From: IMCC45349 sp047219225
GTDB taxonomy: Bacteria; Bacteroidota; Bacteroidia; Flavobacteriales; Flavobacteriaceae
Reading direction: 5' to 3'
Length of the DNA: 64,000 bases
NCBI RefSeq assembly: GCF_047219225.1
Contig: NZ_CP178208.1
Location: 434,001 to 498,000 of the forward strand
The notes under the pieces are model-generated. The model had not been told where the DNA came from. It ran no database searches and saw only the letters and a program-made list of their open reading frames with translations. Both the position numbers and the translations under genes were made by a program. Of this stretch, positions 16,069 to 26,611 are shown one piece after another (position 1 is the first letter of the stretch; each line of letters opens with the position of its first letter).

Positions 16069-17658
16069 ATGTCATTTCAAGAAGAAATAAATAGAAGAAG
16101 GACCTTTGGTATTGTATCACATCCTGATGCTGGAAAAACAACATTAACTGAAAAACTTTTACTATTTGGGGGAGCTATTCAAGAAGCAGGTGCTGTAAAG
16201 AGCAACAAAATAAAAAAAGGAGCTACTAGTGACTTTATGGAAATTGAACGTCAAAGAGGAATTTCTGTAGCAACATCGGTTTTAGCTTTCGAATATAATG
16301 GCATAAAAATTAATATTCTTGATACTCCTGGACATAAAGACTTTGCTGAAGATACTTTTAGAACATTAACTGCCGTAGATAGTGTTATTGTAGTTATTGA
16401 CGTAGCAAAAGGTGTTGAGGAACAAACTGAAAAACTAGTAAAAGTATGTAGAATGCGTAACATTCCTATCATTGTTTTTATAAACAAAATGGATAGAGAA
16501 GGTAAAGATGCATTTGATTTATTAGATGAAATAGAGCAAAAATTAGGACTTACTGTTACACCTTTAAGTTTCCCAATTGGAATGGGTTATGATTTTAAAG
16601 GCATCTATAATATTTGGGAAAAGAATATAAACTTATTTAGTGGAGATAGCAGAAAAGATATTGAAGACACTATTGAGATATCTGACCTATCTTCTAATAA
16701 ACTAAATACACTAGTTGGAGATACAGCTGCCCAAACACTAAGAGATGAATTAGAACTAGTTGAAGGAATATATCCTGAATTTGATAAAGAAGAATACTTA
16801 GAAGGGAACTTACAGCCTGTATTTTTTGGTTCTGCCTTAAATAACTTTGGAGTTAGAGAGCTTTTAGACTGTTTTGTAGAAATTGCTCCAAAACCAAAAC
16901 CAAAACAAAGTGAAGAAAGACTTGTTAATCCTGATGAGAATAAATTTACTGGATTTGTATTTAAAATTCATGCTAATATGGACCCTAACCATCGTGATAG
17001 ATTAGCATTTATAAAAATTGTATCTGGAGAGTTTAAAAGAAACACCCCATATTTACATGTAAGATTAGGTAAAAAATTAAAATTTTCTAGTCCTAATGCT
17101 TTTTTTGCTGAAAAGAAACAAATTGTAGATATCTCTTATCCAGGTGATATTGTTGGATTACATGACACAGGAAACTTTAAAATTGGTGATACATTAACTG
17201 AAGGAGAAAAAATTAGCTATAAAGGAATTCCAAGCTTTTCTCCTGAACACTTTAGGTACATTAATAATGCAGACCCTTTAAAATCAAAACAACTTTATAA
17301 AGGTATTGATCAACTTATGGACGAAGGTGTTGCACAGTTGTTTACACTAGATTTAAATGGTCGTAAAGTAATTGGAACTGTAGGTGCTTTACAGTATGAA
17401 GTAATTCAATATAGGCTAGAACATGAATATGGCGCTAAATGTAGCTATGAAAACTTAAATGTACATAAAGCTTGTTGGGTAGAAGCTGAAGATGAAACAA
17501 ACGAAGAATTTAAAGAGTTTAAACGTGTAAAGCAGCGTTTTTTAGCTAAGGATAAACAAGGTCAGATGGTGTTTTTAGCAGACTCAGCTTTTTCATTACA
17601 GATGACACAGCAAAAGTATCCAAGTATCAAATTTCACTTTACATCTGAGTTTAATTAA
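16069..17658 (+). CDS. prfC: Peptide chain release factor 3
   Basis: RF3 is a GTPase that recycles RF1/RF2 from the ribosome after peptide release. With the start at ATG 16069 the protein has 529 residues, the usual family length. G-domain motifs: P-loop SHPDAGKT (17-24), RGISVATS switch I, DTPGHKDF and NKMDRE. The following EF-Tu-like domain II and the RF3 C-terminal domain (ending QQKYPSIKFHFTSEF) are complete. The gene is monocistronic on the plus strand, divergent from the LuxR-type gene. Related EF-G/LepA GTPases differ in domain content, so the call is secure. Confidence 0.95.
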   Translation: MSFQEEINRRRTFGIVSHPDAGKTTLTEKLLLFGGAIQEAGAVKSNKIKKGATSDFMEIERQRGISVATSVLAFEYNGIKINILDTPGHKDFAEDTFRTLTAVDSVIVVIDVAKGVEEQTEKLVKVCRMRNIPIIVFINKMDREGKDAFDLLDEIEQKLGLTVTPLSFPIGMGYDFKGIYNIWEKNINLFSGDSRKDIEDTIEISDLSSNKLNTLVGDTAAQTLRDELELVEGIYPEFDKEEYLEGNLQPVFFGSALNNFGVRELLDCFVEIAPKPKPKQSEERLVNPDENKFTGFVFKIHANMDPNHRDRLAFIKIVSGEFKRNTPYLHVRLGKKLKFSSPNAFFAEKKQIVDISYPGDIVGLHDTGNFKIGDTLTEGEKISYKGIPSFSPEHFRYINNADPLKSKQLYKGIDQLMDEGVAQLFTLDLNGRKVIGTVGALQYEVIQYRLEHEYGAKCSYENLNVHKACWVEAEDETNEEFKEFKRVKQRFLAKDKQGQMVFLADSAFSLQMTQQKYPSIKFHFTSEFN

Positions 17659-17794
17659 AGAAGTTATTCATCGGATTTATTAGAAAAATTTTGTTTTTAA
17701 TCGATTTTTTAATACATTTCATCGATGATTTGAAAGATTCATATTTTTCAAATTTAATTTTAAGTAAGATTCATAACCCCAAACATGAACTACT

Positions 17795-18022
17795 ATGGAA
17801 ACTTTAAACAACGTTTATAGTAATGACGACATTACTGTAACATTCGAACCTTGCAAGTGTATTCACGCAGAAAAATGTGCTCAAGAACTATCTGAAGTTT
17901 TTAGAACATCGGTAATTCCTTGGATTAATTTAGATGGTACAGAAACAGAAAGGATTATTGAACAAATTAAACGCTGTCCATCTGGTGCTTTAAAATTTAA
18001 GTATAACAAGATAGCTATTTAA
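17795..18022 (+). CDS. Small single-cluster (4Fe-4S)-binding protein
   Basis: This 75-residue cytosolic protein has four cysteines (Cys20, Cys22, Cys28 and Cys61) in the arrangement C-x-C-x5-C ... RCPSGAL. This matches the divergent mono-cluster ferredoxin-like family (Fer4_19, YjdI-like). The probable role is small-scale electron transfer or iron-sulfur chemistry; the partner is unknown. It stands alone between prfC and the end of the rpo operon and is followed by a strong bidirectional terminator. Confidence 0.8.
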   Translation: METLNNVYSNDDITVTFEPCKCIHAEKCAQELSEVFRTSVIPWINLDGTETERIIEQIKRCPSGALKFKYNKIAI

Positions 18023-18041
18023 ACAACATATTATTAGAAAC

Positions 18042-18073
18042 AAAAAAGCCATTGCTAATGCAATGGCTTTTTT
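18042..18073. terminator. Bidirectional intrinsic terminator ending the rpoBC operon
   Basis: A 14-bp perfect stem AAAAAAGCCATTGC/GCAATGGCTTTTTT with loop TAAT lies between the converging Fe-S protein gene and the DUF3467 gene. Confidence 0.9.
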
Positions 18074-18076
18074 ATT

Positions 18077-18394
18077 TTATGCTTGTCCAGTTGGACCAAA
18101 ATTGAGAGGCATAGGTTGTTTTTCATAATCTTTTATCTCTCCATGAGCTTGTTCAAAACGTTTAACATTATCATTTAACGCTTTTACTAATCGCTTAGCA
18201 TGTTGAGGAGTTAAGATAATTCTAGACTTAACCTTACTTTTTGGTGTCCCTGGCATTATGCTTACAAAGTCCAAAACAAACTCAGAAACTGAATGATTGA
18301 TTATTGCTAAATTAGAATAAGTTCCTTCAGCAACTTTTTCATCTAGTTCAATATTTATCTGACCTTGTTTTGGCTTATTATTATTGTCACTCAT
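18077..18394 (-). CDS. DUF3467 domain protein
   Basis: This 105-residue, soluble, signal-less protein matches DUF3467 throughout: QINIELDEKVAEGTYSNLA, then VSEFVLDFVSIMPG and ILTPQHAKRLVKALNDN. Its function is unknown. It starts 6 bases after the rpoC stop, with no terminator between, so it is co-transcribed and possibly translationally coupled to RNA polymerase. That placement recurs in Bacteroidota as far as I recall. A transcription-related role is a guess from position only. Confidence 0.85.
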   Translation of the reverse strand: MSDNNNKPKQGQINIELDEKVAEGTYSNLAIINHSVSEFVLDFVSIMPGTPKSKVKSRIILTPQHAKRLVKALNDNVKRFEQAHGEIKDYEKQPMPLNFGPTGQA

Positions 18395-18400
18395 AACTTA

Positions 18401-21400
18401 CTAGTTATAATTCATTTCTTGTTTAGCTTGCATCATTTGATCAAACTCTTCCTTAGAACCTACAATAATGTCATCATAATTTCTAAGTCCTGTACCTGCA
18501 GGTATTTTATGTCCTACAATTACATTCTCTTTTAATCCTTCTAAATTATCAACCTTACCATTTACAGCTGCTTCGTTAAGAACTTTTGTTGTTTCCTGGA
18601 ACGATGCTGCAGAAATAAATGACTTAGTCTGTAATGATGCTCTTGTAATACCTTGAAGTATTGGTGTAGCTGTAGCTGGTCTAGCTTCTCTAGCAACAAC
18701 TAACTGCTTATCTTCACGACGTAAAATAGAATTTTCGTCTCTCAACTCTCTAGGTGTTACTATTTGTCCAGCTTTTAAGTTTACAGAATCACCTGCATCC
18801 TCAACAACTTTCTTTCCAAAAATCTCATCATTCTCTTCTATAAAGTCTGACTTATGAACTAATTGGTTTTCTAAGAAAATAGTATCTCCTGAATCTTCAA
18901 TTCTAACTTTACGCATCATTTGTCTTACAACAACTTCGAAATGCTTATCGTTAATCTTCACACCTTGTAAACGATATACTTCTTGTACTTCGTTAACTAA
19001 GTATTGTTGTACAGCTGATGGTCCTTTAATATTCAAGATATCGTTAGGAGTTATAGATCCATCAGATAATGGCATACCAGCTTTTACAAAGTCATTTTCT
19101 TGAACAAGAATTTGATTTGATAACTTAACTAAGTATTTCTTAACATCACCTAATTTAGACTCTACAATAATTTCACGATTACCACGCTTAATTTTACCGA
19201 AAGAAACTACACCATCGATAGCAGAAACTACTGCTGGGTTTGATGGATTACGTGCTTCGAATAATTCTGTTACACGTGGTAAACCTCCAGTAATATCACC
19301 AGCTTTAGCAGATTTACGAGGTATTTTAACTAAAATCTTACCAACGTTAATCTTATCTCCATCATCAATCATTAAGTGTGCTCCTACTGGTAAATTGTAA
19401 GAACGTATTACTTCACCTTTTCCATCTTCAATATGAAGCGTTGGAATTAGCTTTTTGTTTCTAGATTCAGAAATTACTTTTTCTTGGAAACCAGTTTGTT
19501 CATCAATTTCAACTTGGTATGTTACACCTTGCTCAATATTTTCGTAACTAACTTTTCCAGCAAATTCTGAAATAATTACACCATTATATGGATCCCATTG
19601 ACAAACTACATCGTCTTTCTTAAGTTTCTGACCATTTTTAACATAAATAGTAGAACCATAAGGAATGTTATTTGTACTTAATGTAATACCTGTTTTCTCA
19701 TCTATAAGCTTAAGCTCAGAAGTTCTTGAAATTACAATATCAACTTCATTCCCTTCTCCGTCTTCACCTTTAACTGTCTTAAGATCTTCAATTTCAGCTT
19801 TACCATCAAACTTAACAATAAGTTTATTCTCTTCTGAAATGTTTCCTGCAATACCACCTACGTGGAATGTACGAAGTGTTAACTGAGTACCAGGTTCTCC
19901 AATCGACTGTGCAGCAACTACACCAACAGCTTCACCTTTTTGAACCATTTTACCTGTAGCTAAGTTACGTCCGTAACACTTAGCACAAATACCTTTTTTA
20001 GCCTCACATGTTAATGCCGAACGAACTTCGATTGCTTCTACTGGAGAATCTTGAATCTTCTTAGCAATGTGATCGTAAATATGCTCACCAGCACCTACCA
20101 ATAACTCTTCAGTTAATGGATCATATACATCATGTAATGACGTACGACCAACAATACGCTCTTCAAGAGTTTCTACAACCTCTTCATTTTTCTTAAGCGG
20201 TTCTACTGTAATACCTCTTAAAGTACCACAATCTTCAGTATTAACAATTACATCTTGGGATACATCTACAAGACGACGTGTTAAATATCCAGCATCGGCA
20301 GTTTTTAAGGCTGTATCGGCAAGACCTTTACGAGCACCGTGAGTAGAAATAAAATATTCTAAAATTGAAAGTCCTTCTTTAAAGTTAGAAAGAATTGGAT
20401 TTTCAATAATCTCTCCACCACCAGCGTTAGATTTTTTAGGTTTAGCCATAAGACCACGCATACCAGTTAACTGACGAATCTGTTCTTTAGATCCACGAGC
20501 TCCAGAATCAAGCATCATATATACAGAGTTAAATCCTTGTTGATCTTCTCTAATACGCTTCATTGAAAGCTCTGTTAACTCAGCATTTGTTGACGTCCAG
20601 ATATCAATAACTTGGTTATAACGCTCATTATTAGTAATAAGTCCCATGTTATAATTACCCATAATACCATCAACTTGCTTATTAGCAGCGTCAATCATAG
20701 TATGCTTTTCTGGTGGAATAATAATATCACCTAAACTGAATGATAATCCACCTTGGAATGCAAAGTTATATCCTAAAGTTTTAATTTCATCTAAGAATGC
20801 AGCTGTCTCAGGTACACTAGTTACCTTTAAAATACCATGTATAATGTCTCTAAGAGATTTCTTAGTTAATACTTGGTTAATGTATCCAGCAGCAGCAGGT
20901 ACTTTCTCGTTAAATAATACTCTACCAACAGTAGTATCTATTATTTGCTTAGTAAGTTCTCCTTCTTCGTTAAAATCAATTGTTCTAACTTTAATAGATG
21001 CGTTAAGGTCTACTCTCTTTTCATTGTATGCAATAATTACCTCTTCTGGAGAATAGAATGTTAATCCTTCTCCTTTAATAGGCACTTCTGGAGTATGCTT
21101 ACGCAACTTAGTCATATAATATAAACCAAGTACCATATCCTGTGAAGGTACAGTAACTGGTGAACCGTTTGCAGGATTTAAGATATTATGAGACGCTAAC
21201 ATTAATAATTGTGCCTCAAGAATAGCTTCTGGTCCTAATGGTAAATGCACAGCCATCTGGTCACCATCGAAATCGGCGTTAAATGCAGTACACACTAATG
21301 GGTGTAACTGAATTGCTTTACCTTCGATAAGTTTTGGTTGGAATGCCTGAATACCAAGTCTGTGAAGCGTAGGAGCACGGTTTAAAAGCACTGGATGTCC

Positions 21401-22702
21401 TTTTAAAACATTCTCTAAGATATCCCAAACTACAGGTTCTTTTTTATCTATAATTTTCTTTGCAGATTTTACAGTTTTTACAATTCCTCTTTCAATTAAC
21501 TTTCTAATTACAAAAGGCTTGTATAATTCTGCTGCCATGTTTTTTGGCAATCCACATTCGAATAATTTTAATTCTGGTCCAACAACAATTACAGAACGTG
21601 CAGAATAATCAACACGCTTACCAAGTAAGTTTTGACGGAAACGTCCTTGTTTACCTTTTAAAGAATCTGATAAAGATTTTAAAGGTCTGTTTGAATCTGT
21701 TTTTACTGCTGATGATTTACGTGTATTATCAAATAATGAATCTACAGATTCTTGTAACATACGCTTTTCGTTACGTAAGATTACTTCTGGAGCTTTAATT
21801 TCAACAAGTCTCTTAAGACGGTTGTTACGAATAATAACACGACGATATAAATCATTTAAATCAGACGTTGCAAAACGTCCACCATCTAGTGGTACTAATG
21901 GACGTAATTCTGGTGGAATTACTGGAACAGCTTTCATAATCATCCATTCAGGATTATTCTCTCTGTTCTCATTAGCATCTCTAAATGCTTCAACAACTTG
22001 AAGACGTTTTAACGCTTCAGTCTTACGTTGCTTTGAAGTTTCATTATTTGCTTTATGACGTAATTGGAATGATAATTCATCAAGGTCAATTCTTGATAAT
22101 AATTCAATTAAACATTCAGCTCCCATTTTTGCAACAAACTTCTCAGGGTCAGTATCATCAAGGTACTGATTTTCTTGAGGAAGAGTTTCCATTATATTCA
22201 GATACTCTTCTTCTGTAAGGAAATCCATTTTTTGTAATGGCTCACCTTCAGCATTTTTTGCATTACCAGGTTGAATTACTACATAACGCTCGTAGTAAAT
22301 AATCATATCTAACTTCTTAGATGGTAATCCAAGAAGGTATCCTATTTTATTTGGTAAAGAACGGAAGTACCAGATATGTGCCACAGGCACAACAAGGTTA
22401 ATATGTCCTACACGGTCACGACGTACTTTCTTTTCTGTTACCTCTACACCACATCGATCACATACGATTCCTTTATATCTAATTCTTTTATACTTTCCAC
22501 AAGCACATTCGTAATCCTTTACAGGACCAAAAATACGCTCACAAAATAAACCATCACGCTCAGGTTTGTGCGTTCTATAGTTTATTGTTTCTGGTTTTAA
22601 AACTTCCCCTCTTGACGCAGCCAAAATTGACTCTGGAGAAGCTAAACCTATTGAGATTTTATTAAATCTCTGTACTGTATTCTTATCTTGTTTTCTTGCC
22701 AT
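18401..22702 (-). CDS. rpoC: DNA-directed RNA polymerase subunit beta'
   Basis: This is the catalytic clamp subunit of RNA polymerase, 1433 residues and full length. The N-terminal zinc finger is CACGKYKRIRY...CDRCG (about 66-85). The active-site magnesium loop NADFDGDQMAVHLP is present, as are the bridge-helix/trigger-loop region (GARGSKEQIRQLTGMRGLMA) and the second zinc site (ALTCEAKKGICAKCYG). There are no frameshifts. It lies 33 bases downstream of rpoB, is followed by a DUF3467 gene after 6 bases, and has its transcription end at 18042-18073. Confidence 0.98.
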   Translation of the reverse strand: MARKQDKNTVQRFNKISIGLASPESILAASRGEVLKPETINYRTHKPERDGLFCERIFGPVKDYECACGKYKRIRYKGIVCDRCGVEVTEKKVRRDRVGHINLVVPVAHIWYFRSLPNKIGYLLGLPSKKLDMIIYYERYVVIQPGNAKNAEGEPLQKMDFLTEEEYLNIMETLPQENQYLDDTDPEKFVAKMGAECLIELLSRIDLDELSFQLRHKANNETSKQRKTEALKRLQVVEAFRDANENRENNPEWMIMKAVPVIPPELRPLVPLDGGRFATSDLNDLYRRVIIRNNRLKRLVEIKAPEVILRNEKRMLQESVDSLFDNTRKSSAVKTDSNRPLKSLSDSLKGKQGRFRQNLLGKRVDYSARSVIVVGPELKLFECGLPKNMAAELYKPFVIRKLIERGIVKTVKSAKKIIDKKEPVVWDILENVLKGHPVLLNRAPTLHRLGIQAFQPKLIEGKAIQLHPLVCTAFNADFDGDQMAVHLPLGPEAILEAQLLMLASHNILNPANGSPVTVPSQDMVLGLYYMTKLRKHTPEVPIKGEGLTFYSPEEVIIAYNEKRVDLNASIKVRTIDFNEEGELTKQIIDTTVGRVLFNEKVPAAAGYINQVLTKKSLRDIIHGILKVTSVPETAAFLDEIKTLGYNFAFQGGLSFSLGDIIIPPEKHTMIDAANKQVDGIMGNYNMGLITNNERYNQVIDIWTSTNAELTELSMKRIREDQQGFNSVYMMLDSGARGSKEQIRQLTGMRGLMAKPKKSNAGGGEIIENPILSNFKEGLSILEYFISTHGARKGLADTALKTADAGYLTRRLVDVSQDVIVNTEDCGTLRGITVEPLKKNEEVVETLEERIVGRTSLHDVYDPLTEELLVGAGEHIYDHIAKKIQDSPVEAIEVRSALTCEAKKGICAKCYGRNLATGKMVQKGEAVGVVAAQSIGEPGTQLTLRTFHVGGIAGNISEENKLIVKFDGKAEIEDLKTVKGEDGEGNEVDIVISRTSELKLIDEKTGITLSTNNIPYGSTIYVKNGQKLKKDDVVCQWDPYNGVIISEFAGKVSYENIEQGVTYQVEIDEQTGFQEKVISESRNKKLIPTLHIEDGKGEVIRSYNLPVGAHLMIDDGDKINVGKILVKIPRKSAKAGDITGGLPRVTELFEARNPSNPAVVSAIDGVVSFGKIKRGNREIIVESKLGDVKKYLVKLSNQILVQENDFVKAGMPLSDGSITPNDILNIKGPSAVQQYLVNEVQEVYRLQGVKINDKHFEVVVRQMMRKVRIEDSGDTIFLENQLVHKSDFIEENDEIFGKKVVEDAGDSVNLKAGQIVTPRELRDENSILRREDKQLVVAREARPATATPILQGITRASLQTKSFISAASFQETTKVLNEAAVNGKVDNLEGLKENVIVGHKIPAGTGLRNYDDIIVGSKEEFDQMMQAKQEMNYN

Positions 22703-22735
22703 AATATATGGTTGTGATAATGAATTTATTTACTA

Positions 22736-25700
22736 CTATTCTTCTAATCTTATGTCTAATCCAAGACCTTTCAATTCATGCATTAATACATTGAAAGATT
22801 CTGGTAGTCCAGGTTCTGGCATTGGTTCACCTTTTACGATTGCTTCGTAAGTTTTAGCTCTACCAATTACATCATCAGATTTTACTGTTAAGATTTCACG
22901 TAACGTACTTGATGCTCCATAAGCTTCAAGTGCCCAAACTTCCATCTCTCCAAAACGCTGACCTCCAAACTGTGCTTTACCACCAAGAGGTTGTTGCGTA
23001 ATTAATGAGTATGGTCCAATAGAACGTGCGTGCATCTTATCGTCAACCATATGTCCTAGTTTTAACATATAGATTACACCAACTGTTGCAGCTTGGTCAA
23101 AACGATCTCCAGTTCCACCATCATATAAATATGTATGTCCAAATCTTGGAATTCCAGCTTCATCTGTAAATCCATTAATTTGCTCTAATGTTGCTCCATC
23201 AAAAATAGGTGTAGCGAATGTACGTCCTAAATCTTTTCCAGCCCAACCAAGAACAGTTTCATAAATCTGTCCAATATTCATACGAGAAGGTACACCAAGA
23301 GGGTTAAGTACTATATCTACTGGAGTTCCATCTTCTAAGAATGGCATATCTTCTTGACGAACAATACGTGCAACAATACCTTTGTTACCATGTCGTCCTG
23401 CCATCTTATCACCTACTTTTAATTTACGTTTCTTAGCGATGTAAACTTTAGCAAGTTTGATGATTCCAGCTGGAAGTTCATCTCCTACAGAGATAGTAAA
23501 CTTCTCACGTCTTAATGATCCTTGTAAATCGTTTTCTTTAATTTTATAGTTATGGATTAACTCTGATACTAACTTATTAGTATGATCATCAGTAGTCCAT
23601 TTTCCAGATACTAAATGTGCATAATCATCAACAGCATTTAACATCTTAAGCGTAAATTTCTTTCCTTTAGGGAATACATCTTCACCTAAATCGTTTTGAA
23701 CACCTTGTGCAGTTTTACCACCTACGATAGAGAATAATTTTTCAACTAAAATATCTTTTAAGTCGTCAAATTTTGAATCGTAAATACCTTCTAACTGTGC
23801 AATATCCTCTTTATCTTTAGCTCTCTTACGCTTATCTTTTATTGCTCTAGCAAATAATTTCTTATTAATAACAACACCATGTAATGAAGGTGATGCTTTT
23901 AATGATGCATCTTTTACATCTCCAGCTTTATCTCCAAAAATTGCTCTTAAAAGTTTTTCTTCTGGAGTTGGGTCAGATTCTCCTTTAGGAGTAATCTTTC
24001 CAATTAAGATATCACCAGGCTTGATCTCAGCACCAACGCGAATCATTCCGTTTTCATCAAGGTCTTTAGTAGCCTCTTCAGAAACGTTAGGAATATCGTT
24101 TGTTAACTCTTCATTACCAAGTTTAGTATCACGTACTTCTAATGAGTACTCATCGATATGAATTGATGTAAAGATATCGTCACGTACAACTTTTTCAGAA
24201 ATTACAATAGCATCCTCAAAGTTATATCCTTTCCAAGGCATGAAGGCTACTTTCATGTTACGTCCTAATGCTAACTCACCATTTTGAGTTGCATATCCTT
24301 CACATAATACTTGCCCTTTAGTAACTTTATCACCTTTTCTAACGATAGCTTTAAGGTTTACAGAAGTTCCTTGGTTTGTTTTTCTAAACTTAGTTAATGG
24401 ATATGTTACTGTATCTGAATCAAAGCTTACCATAGCTTCTTCTTCAGTACGTCCATATTTAATTACAATTTCATTTGCATCAACATATTGTACAACTCCT
24501 TCTCCTTCAGCATTAATTAATACTCTAGAGTCTGAAGCCACTTGACGCTCTAATCCAGTTCCAACAATTGGAGCTTCAGGACGTAATAATGGTACAGCTT
24601 GACGCATCATGTTAGATCCCATTAAGGCACGGTTTGCATCATCATGCTCTAAGAATGGAATTAACGAAGCTGAAATTGAAGATATTTGGTTTGGAGCAAC
24701 ATCTGTATAATGAATAGCAGTTGGTTCTACTACTGGGAAATCTCCTTCTTGACGTGCAATAACTTTGTCATGAATAATTTTTCCTGTCTCATCTACTTCA
24801 ACAGTTGCTTGCGCAATCATTTTCTCTTCTTCTTCTTCAGCACTTAAATATGTTGGCGCACCTTTAATATCAACTACACCATCAGTTACTTTACGATAAG
24901 GTGTTTCAATGAATCCCATTGAATTAACTTTAGCATAAACTGAAAGTGATGATATAAGTCCGATGTTTGGTCCTTCAGGAGTTTCAATTGGACAAAGACG
25001 ACCATAATGTGTATAGTGAACGTCACGAACCTCGAAACCTGCTCTTTCTCTTGATAAACCTCCAGGTCCTAATGCAGATAAACGACGTTTATGAGTAATC
25101 TCTGCTAATGGATTTGTTTGATCCATGAACTGAGATAACTGGTTTGTTCCAAAGAATGAATTAATTACAGACGATAATGTCTTAGCATTAATCAAATCAA
25201 TTGGAGTAAACACTTCATTGTCACGAACATTCATACGCTCACGAATAGTACGTGCCATACGAGCTAAACCAACACCAAACTGAGAAGATAATTGTTCACC
25301 TACTGTACGTACACGACGGTTAGATAAGTGATCGATATCATCAATCTCTGCTTTAGAGTTAATTAACTCGATTAAATATTTTATAATAGTAATGATATCT
25401 TCTTTAGTAAGCACTTGCTTATCCATTCCAATATCAAGACCTAATTTCTTGTTCATTCTATAACGACCAACTTCACCTAAGTTATAACGTTGATCACTAA
25501 AGAATAATTTATCTATAATACCTCTAGCTGTTTCCTCATCTGGCGGTTCAGCATTACGTAATTGACGGTAAATATGCTCAACTGCTTCTTTTTCAGAGTT
25601 TGTTGGATCTTTTTGAAGTGTATTATGAATAATTGCATATTCTCCTTGCTGTGAGCTTTCTTTGTGTATAAGAATTGTTTTTGCTCCAGCCTCTAATATC

Positions 25701-26548
25701 TCTTCTATATTTTCTTTATCAAGAATTGTATCACGATCAAGAACAATCTCATTTCTTTCAATTGATACAACCTCTCCAGTATCTTCATCTACGAAATCCT
25801 CATGCCATGTATTAAGTACACGAGCAGCAAGTTTACGACCTAAAACTTTTTTAAGTCCAGATTTTGATACTTTAATCTCTTCTGCTAAATCAAAAATTTC
25901 AAGGATATCTTTATCTCTTTCAAAACCGATTGCACGGAAAAGCGTAGTTACAGGTAACTTTTTCTTTCTGTCGATATAAGCATACATCACACTGTTAATG
26001 TCTGTAGCGAATTCAATCCAAGATCCTTTAAAAGGAATTACTCTTGCTGAATATAATTTAGTACCATTTGCGTGGAATGATTGACCAAAGAAAACTCCTG
26101 GTGAACGGTGTAATTGAGAAACTACAACACGTTCTGCACCATTAATACAAAAAGTACCACTTGGTGTCATATAAGGGATTGTACCTAAATACACATCCTG
26201 GACAATGGTCTCGAAATCCTCATGTTCAGGGTCTGTACAATACAATTTAAGTCTTGCCTTAAGTGGAACACTATAAGTAAGTCCTCTTTCTATACATTCT
26301 TGAATGGCGTATCTTGGTGGATCGATAAAATAATCTAAAAACTCCAAGACAAATTGATTACGTGTATCTGTAATCGGGAAGTTTTCCATGAAGGTGTTGT
26401 ATAAACCTTCATCTCCTCTTTCTTCTGATTTTGTCTCTAACTGGAAAAAATCCTGGAAGGATTTAATCTGAATATCCAAGAAATCTGGATATTCTGTTCT
26501 ATTTTTAATAGATGAGAAATTTAATCTTTCAGCTTTTGTTGCTAACAT
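22736..26548 (-). CDS. rpoB: DNA-directed RNA polymerase subunit beta
   Basis: 1270 residues, complete. The rifampicin-binding cluster region reads SQFMDQTNPLAEITHKRRLSALGPGG, with wild-type-like residues at the positions usually altered in resistant strains as far as can be judged by eye. GRHGNKGIVA, the catalytic lysine region and the C-terminal clamp anchor (WALEAYGA) are present. It sits 123 bases downstream of rplL; that gap carries a strong hairpin (26612-26649) that may attenuate transcription into rpoBC. Confidence 0.98.
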   Translation of the reverse strand: MLATKAERLNFSSIKNRTEYPDFLDIQIKSFQDFFQLETKSEERGDEGLYNTFMENFPITDTRNQFVLEFLDYFIDPPRYAIQECIERGLTYSVPLKARLKLYCTDPEHEDFETIVQDVYLGTIPYMTPSGTFCINGAERVVVSQLHRSPGVFFGQSFHANGTKLYSARVIPFKGSWIEFATDINSVMYAYIDRKKKLPVTTLFRAIGFERDKDILEIFDLAEEIKVSKSGLKKVLGRKLAARVLNTWHEDFVDEDTGEVVSIERNEIVLDRDTILDKENIEEILEAGAKTILIHKESSQQGEYAIIHNTLQKDPTNSEKEAVEHIYRQLRNAEPPDEETARGIIDKLFFSDQRYNLGEVGRYRMNKKLGLDIGMDKQVLTKEDIITIIKYLIELINSKAEIDDIDHLSNRRVRTVGEQLSSQFGVGLARMARTIRERMNVRDNEVFTPIDLINAKTLSSVINSFFGTNQLSQFMDQTNPLAEITHKRRLSALGPGGLSRERAGFEVRDVHYTHYGRLCPIETPEGPNIGLISSLSVYAKVNSMGFIETPYRKVTDGVVDIKGAPTYLSAEEEEEKMIAQATVEVDETGKIIHDKVIARQEGDFPVVEPTAIHYTDVAPNQISSISASLIPFLEHDDANRALMGSNMMRQAVPLLRPEAPIVGTGLERQVASDSRVLINAEGEGVVQYVDANEIVIKYGRTEEEAMVSFDSDTVTYPLTKFRKTNQGTSVNLKAIVRKGDKVTKGQVLCEGYATQNGELALGRNMKVAFMPWKGYNFEDAIVISEKVVRDDIFTSIHIDEYSLEVRDTKLGNEELTNDIPNVSEEATKDLDENGMIRVGAEIKPGDILIGKITPKGESDPTPEEKLLRAIFGDKAGDVKDASLKASPSLHGVVINKKLFARAIKDKRKRAKDKEDIAQLEGIYDSKFDDLKDILVEKLFSIVGGKTAQGVQNDLGEDVFPKGKKFTLKMLNAVDDYAHLVSGKWTTDDHTNKLVSELIHNYKIKENDLQGSLRREKFTISVGDELPAGIIKLAKVYIAKKRKLKVGDKMAGRHGNKGIVARIVRQEDMPFLEDGTPVDIVLNPLGVPSRMNIGQIYETVLGWAGKDLGRTFATPIFDGATLEQINGFTDEAGIPRFGHTYLYDGGTGDRFDQAATVGVIYMLKLGHMVDDKMHARSIGPYSLITQQPLGGKAQFGGQRFGEMEVWALEAYGASSTLREILTVKSDDVIGRAKTYEAIVKGEPMPEPGLPESFNVLMHELKGLGLDIRLEE

Positions 26549-26611
26549 CGACGGACGAATTTTTGATTAAAAAAATAGTTTAACGTGCATATACTTTTAT
26601 ATACACAAAAG

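Noticed and set aside
17728..17753. Hairpin ATTTGAAA/TTTCAAAT after prfC as a terminator
   Set aside because: The stem is almost only A-T, with a ten-base loop and no clean T-run; too weak to call.
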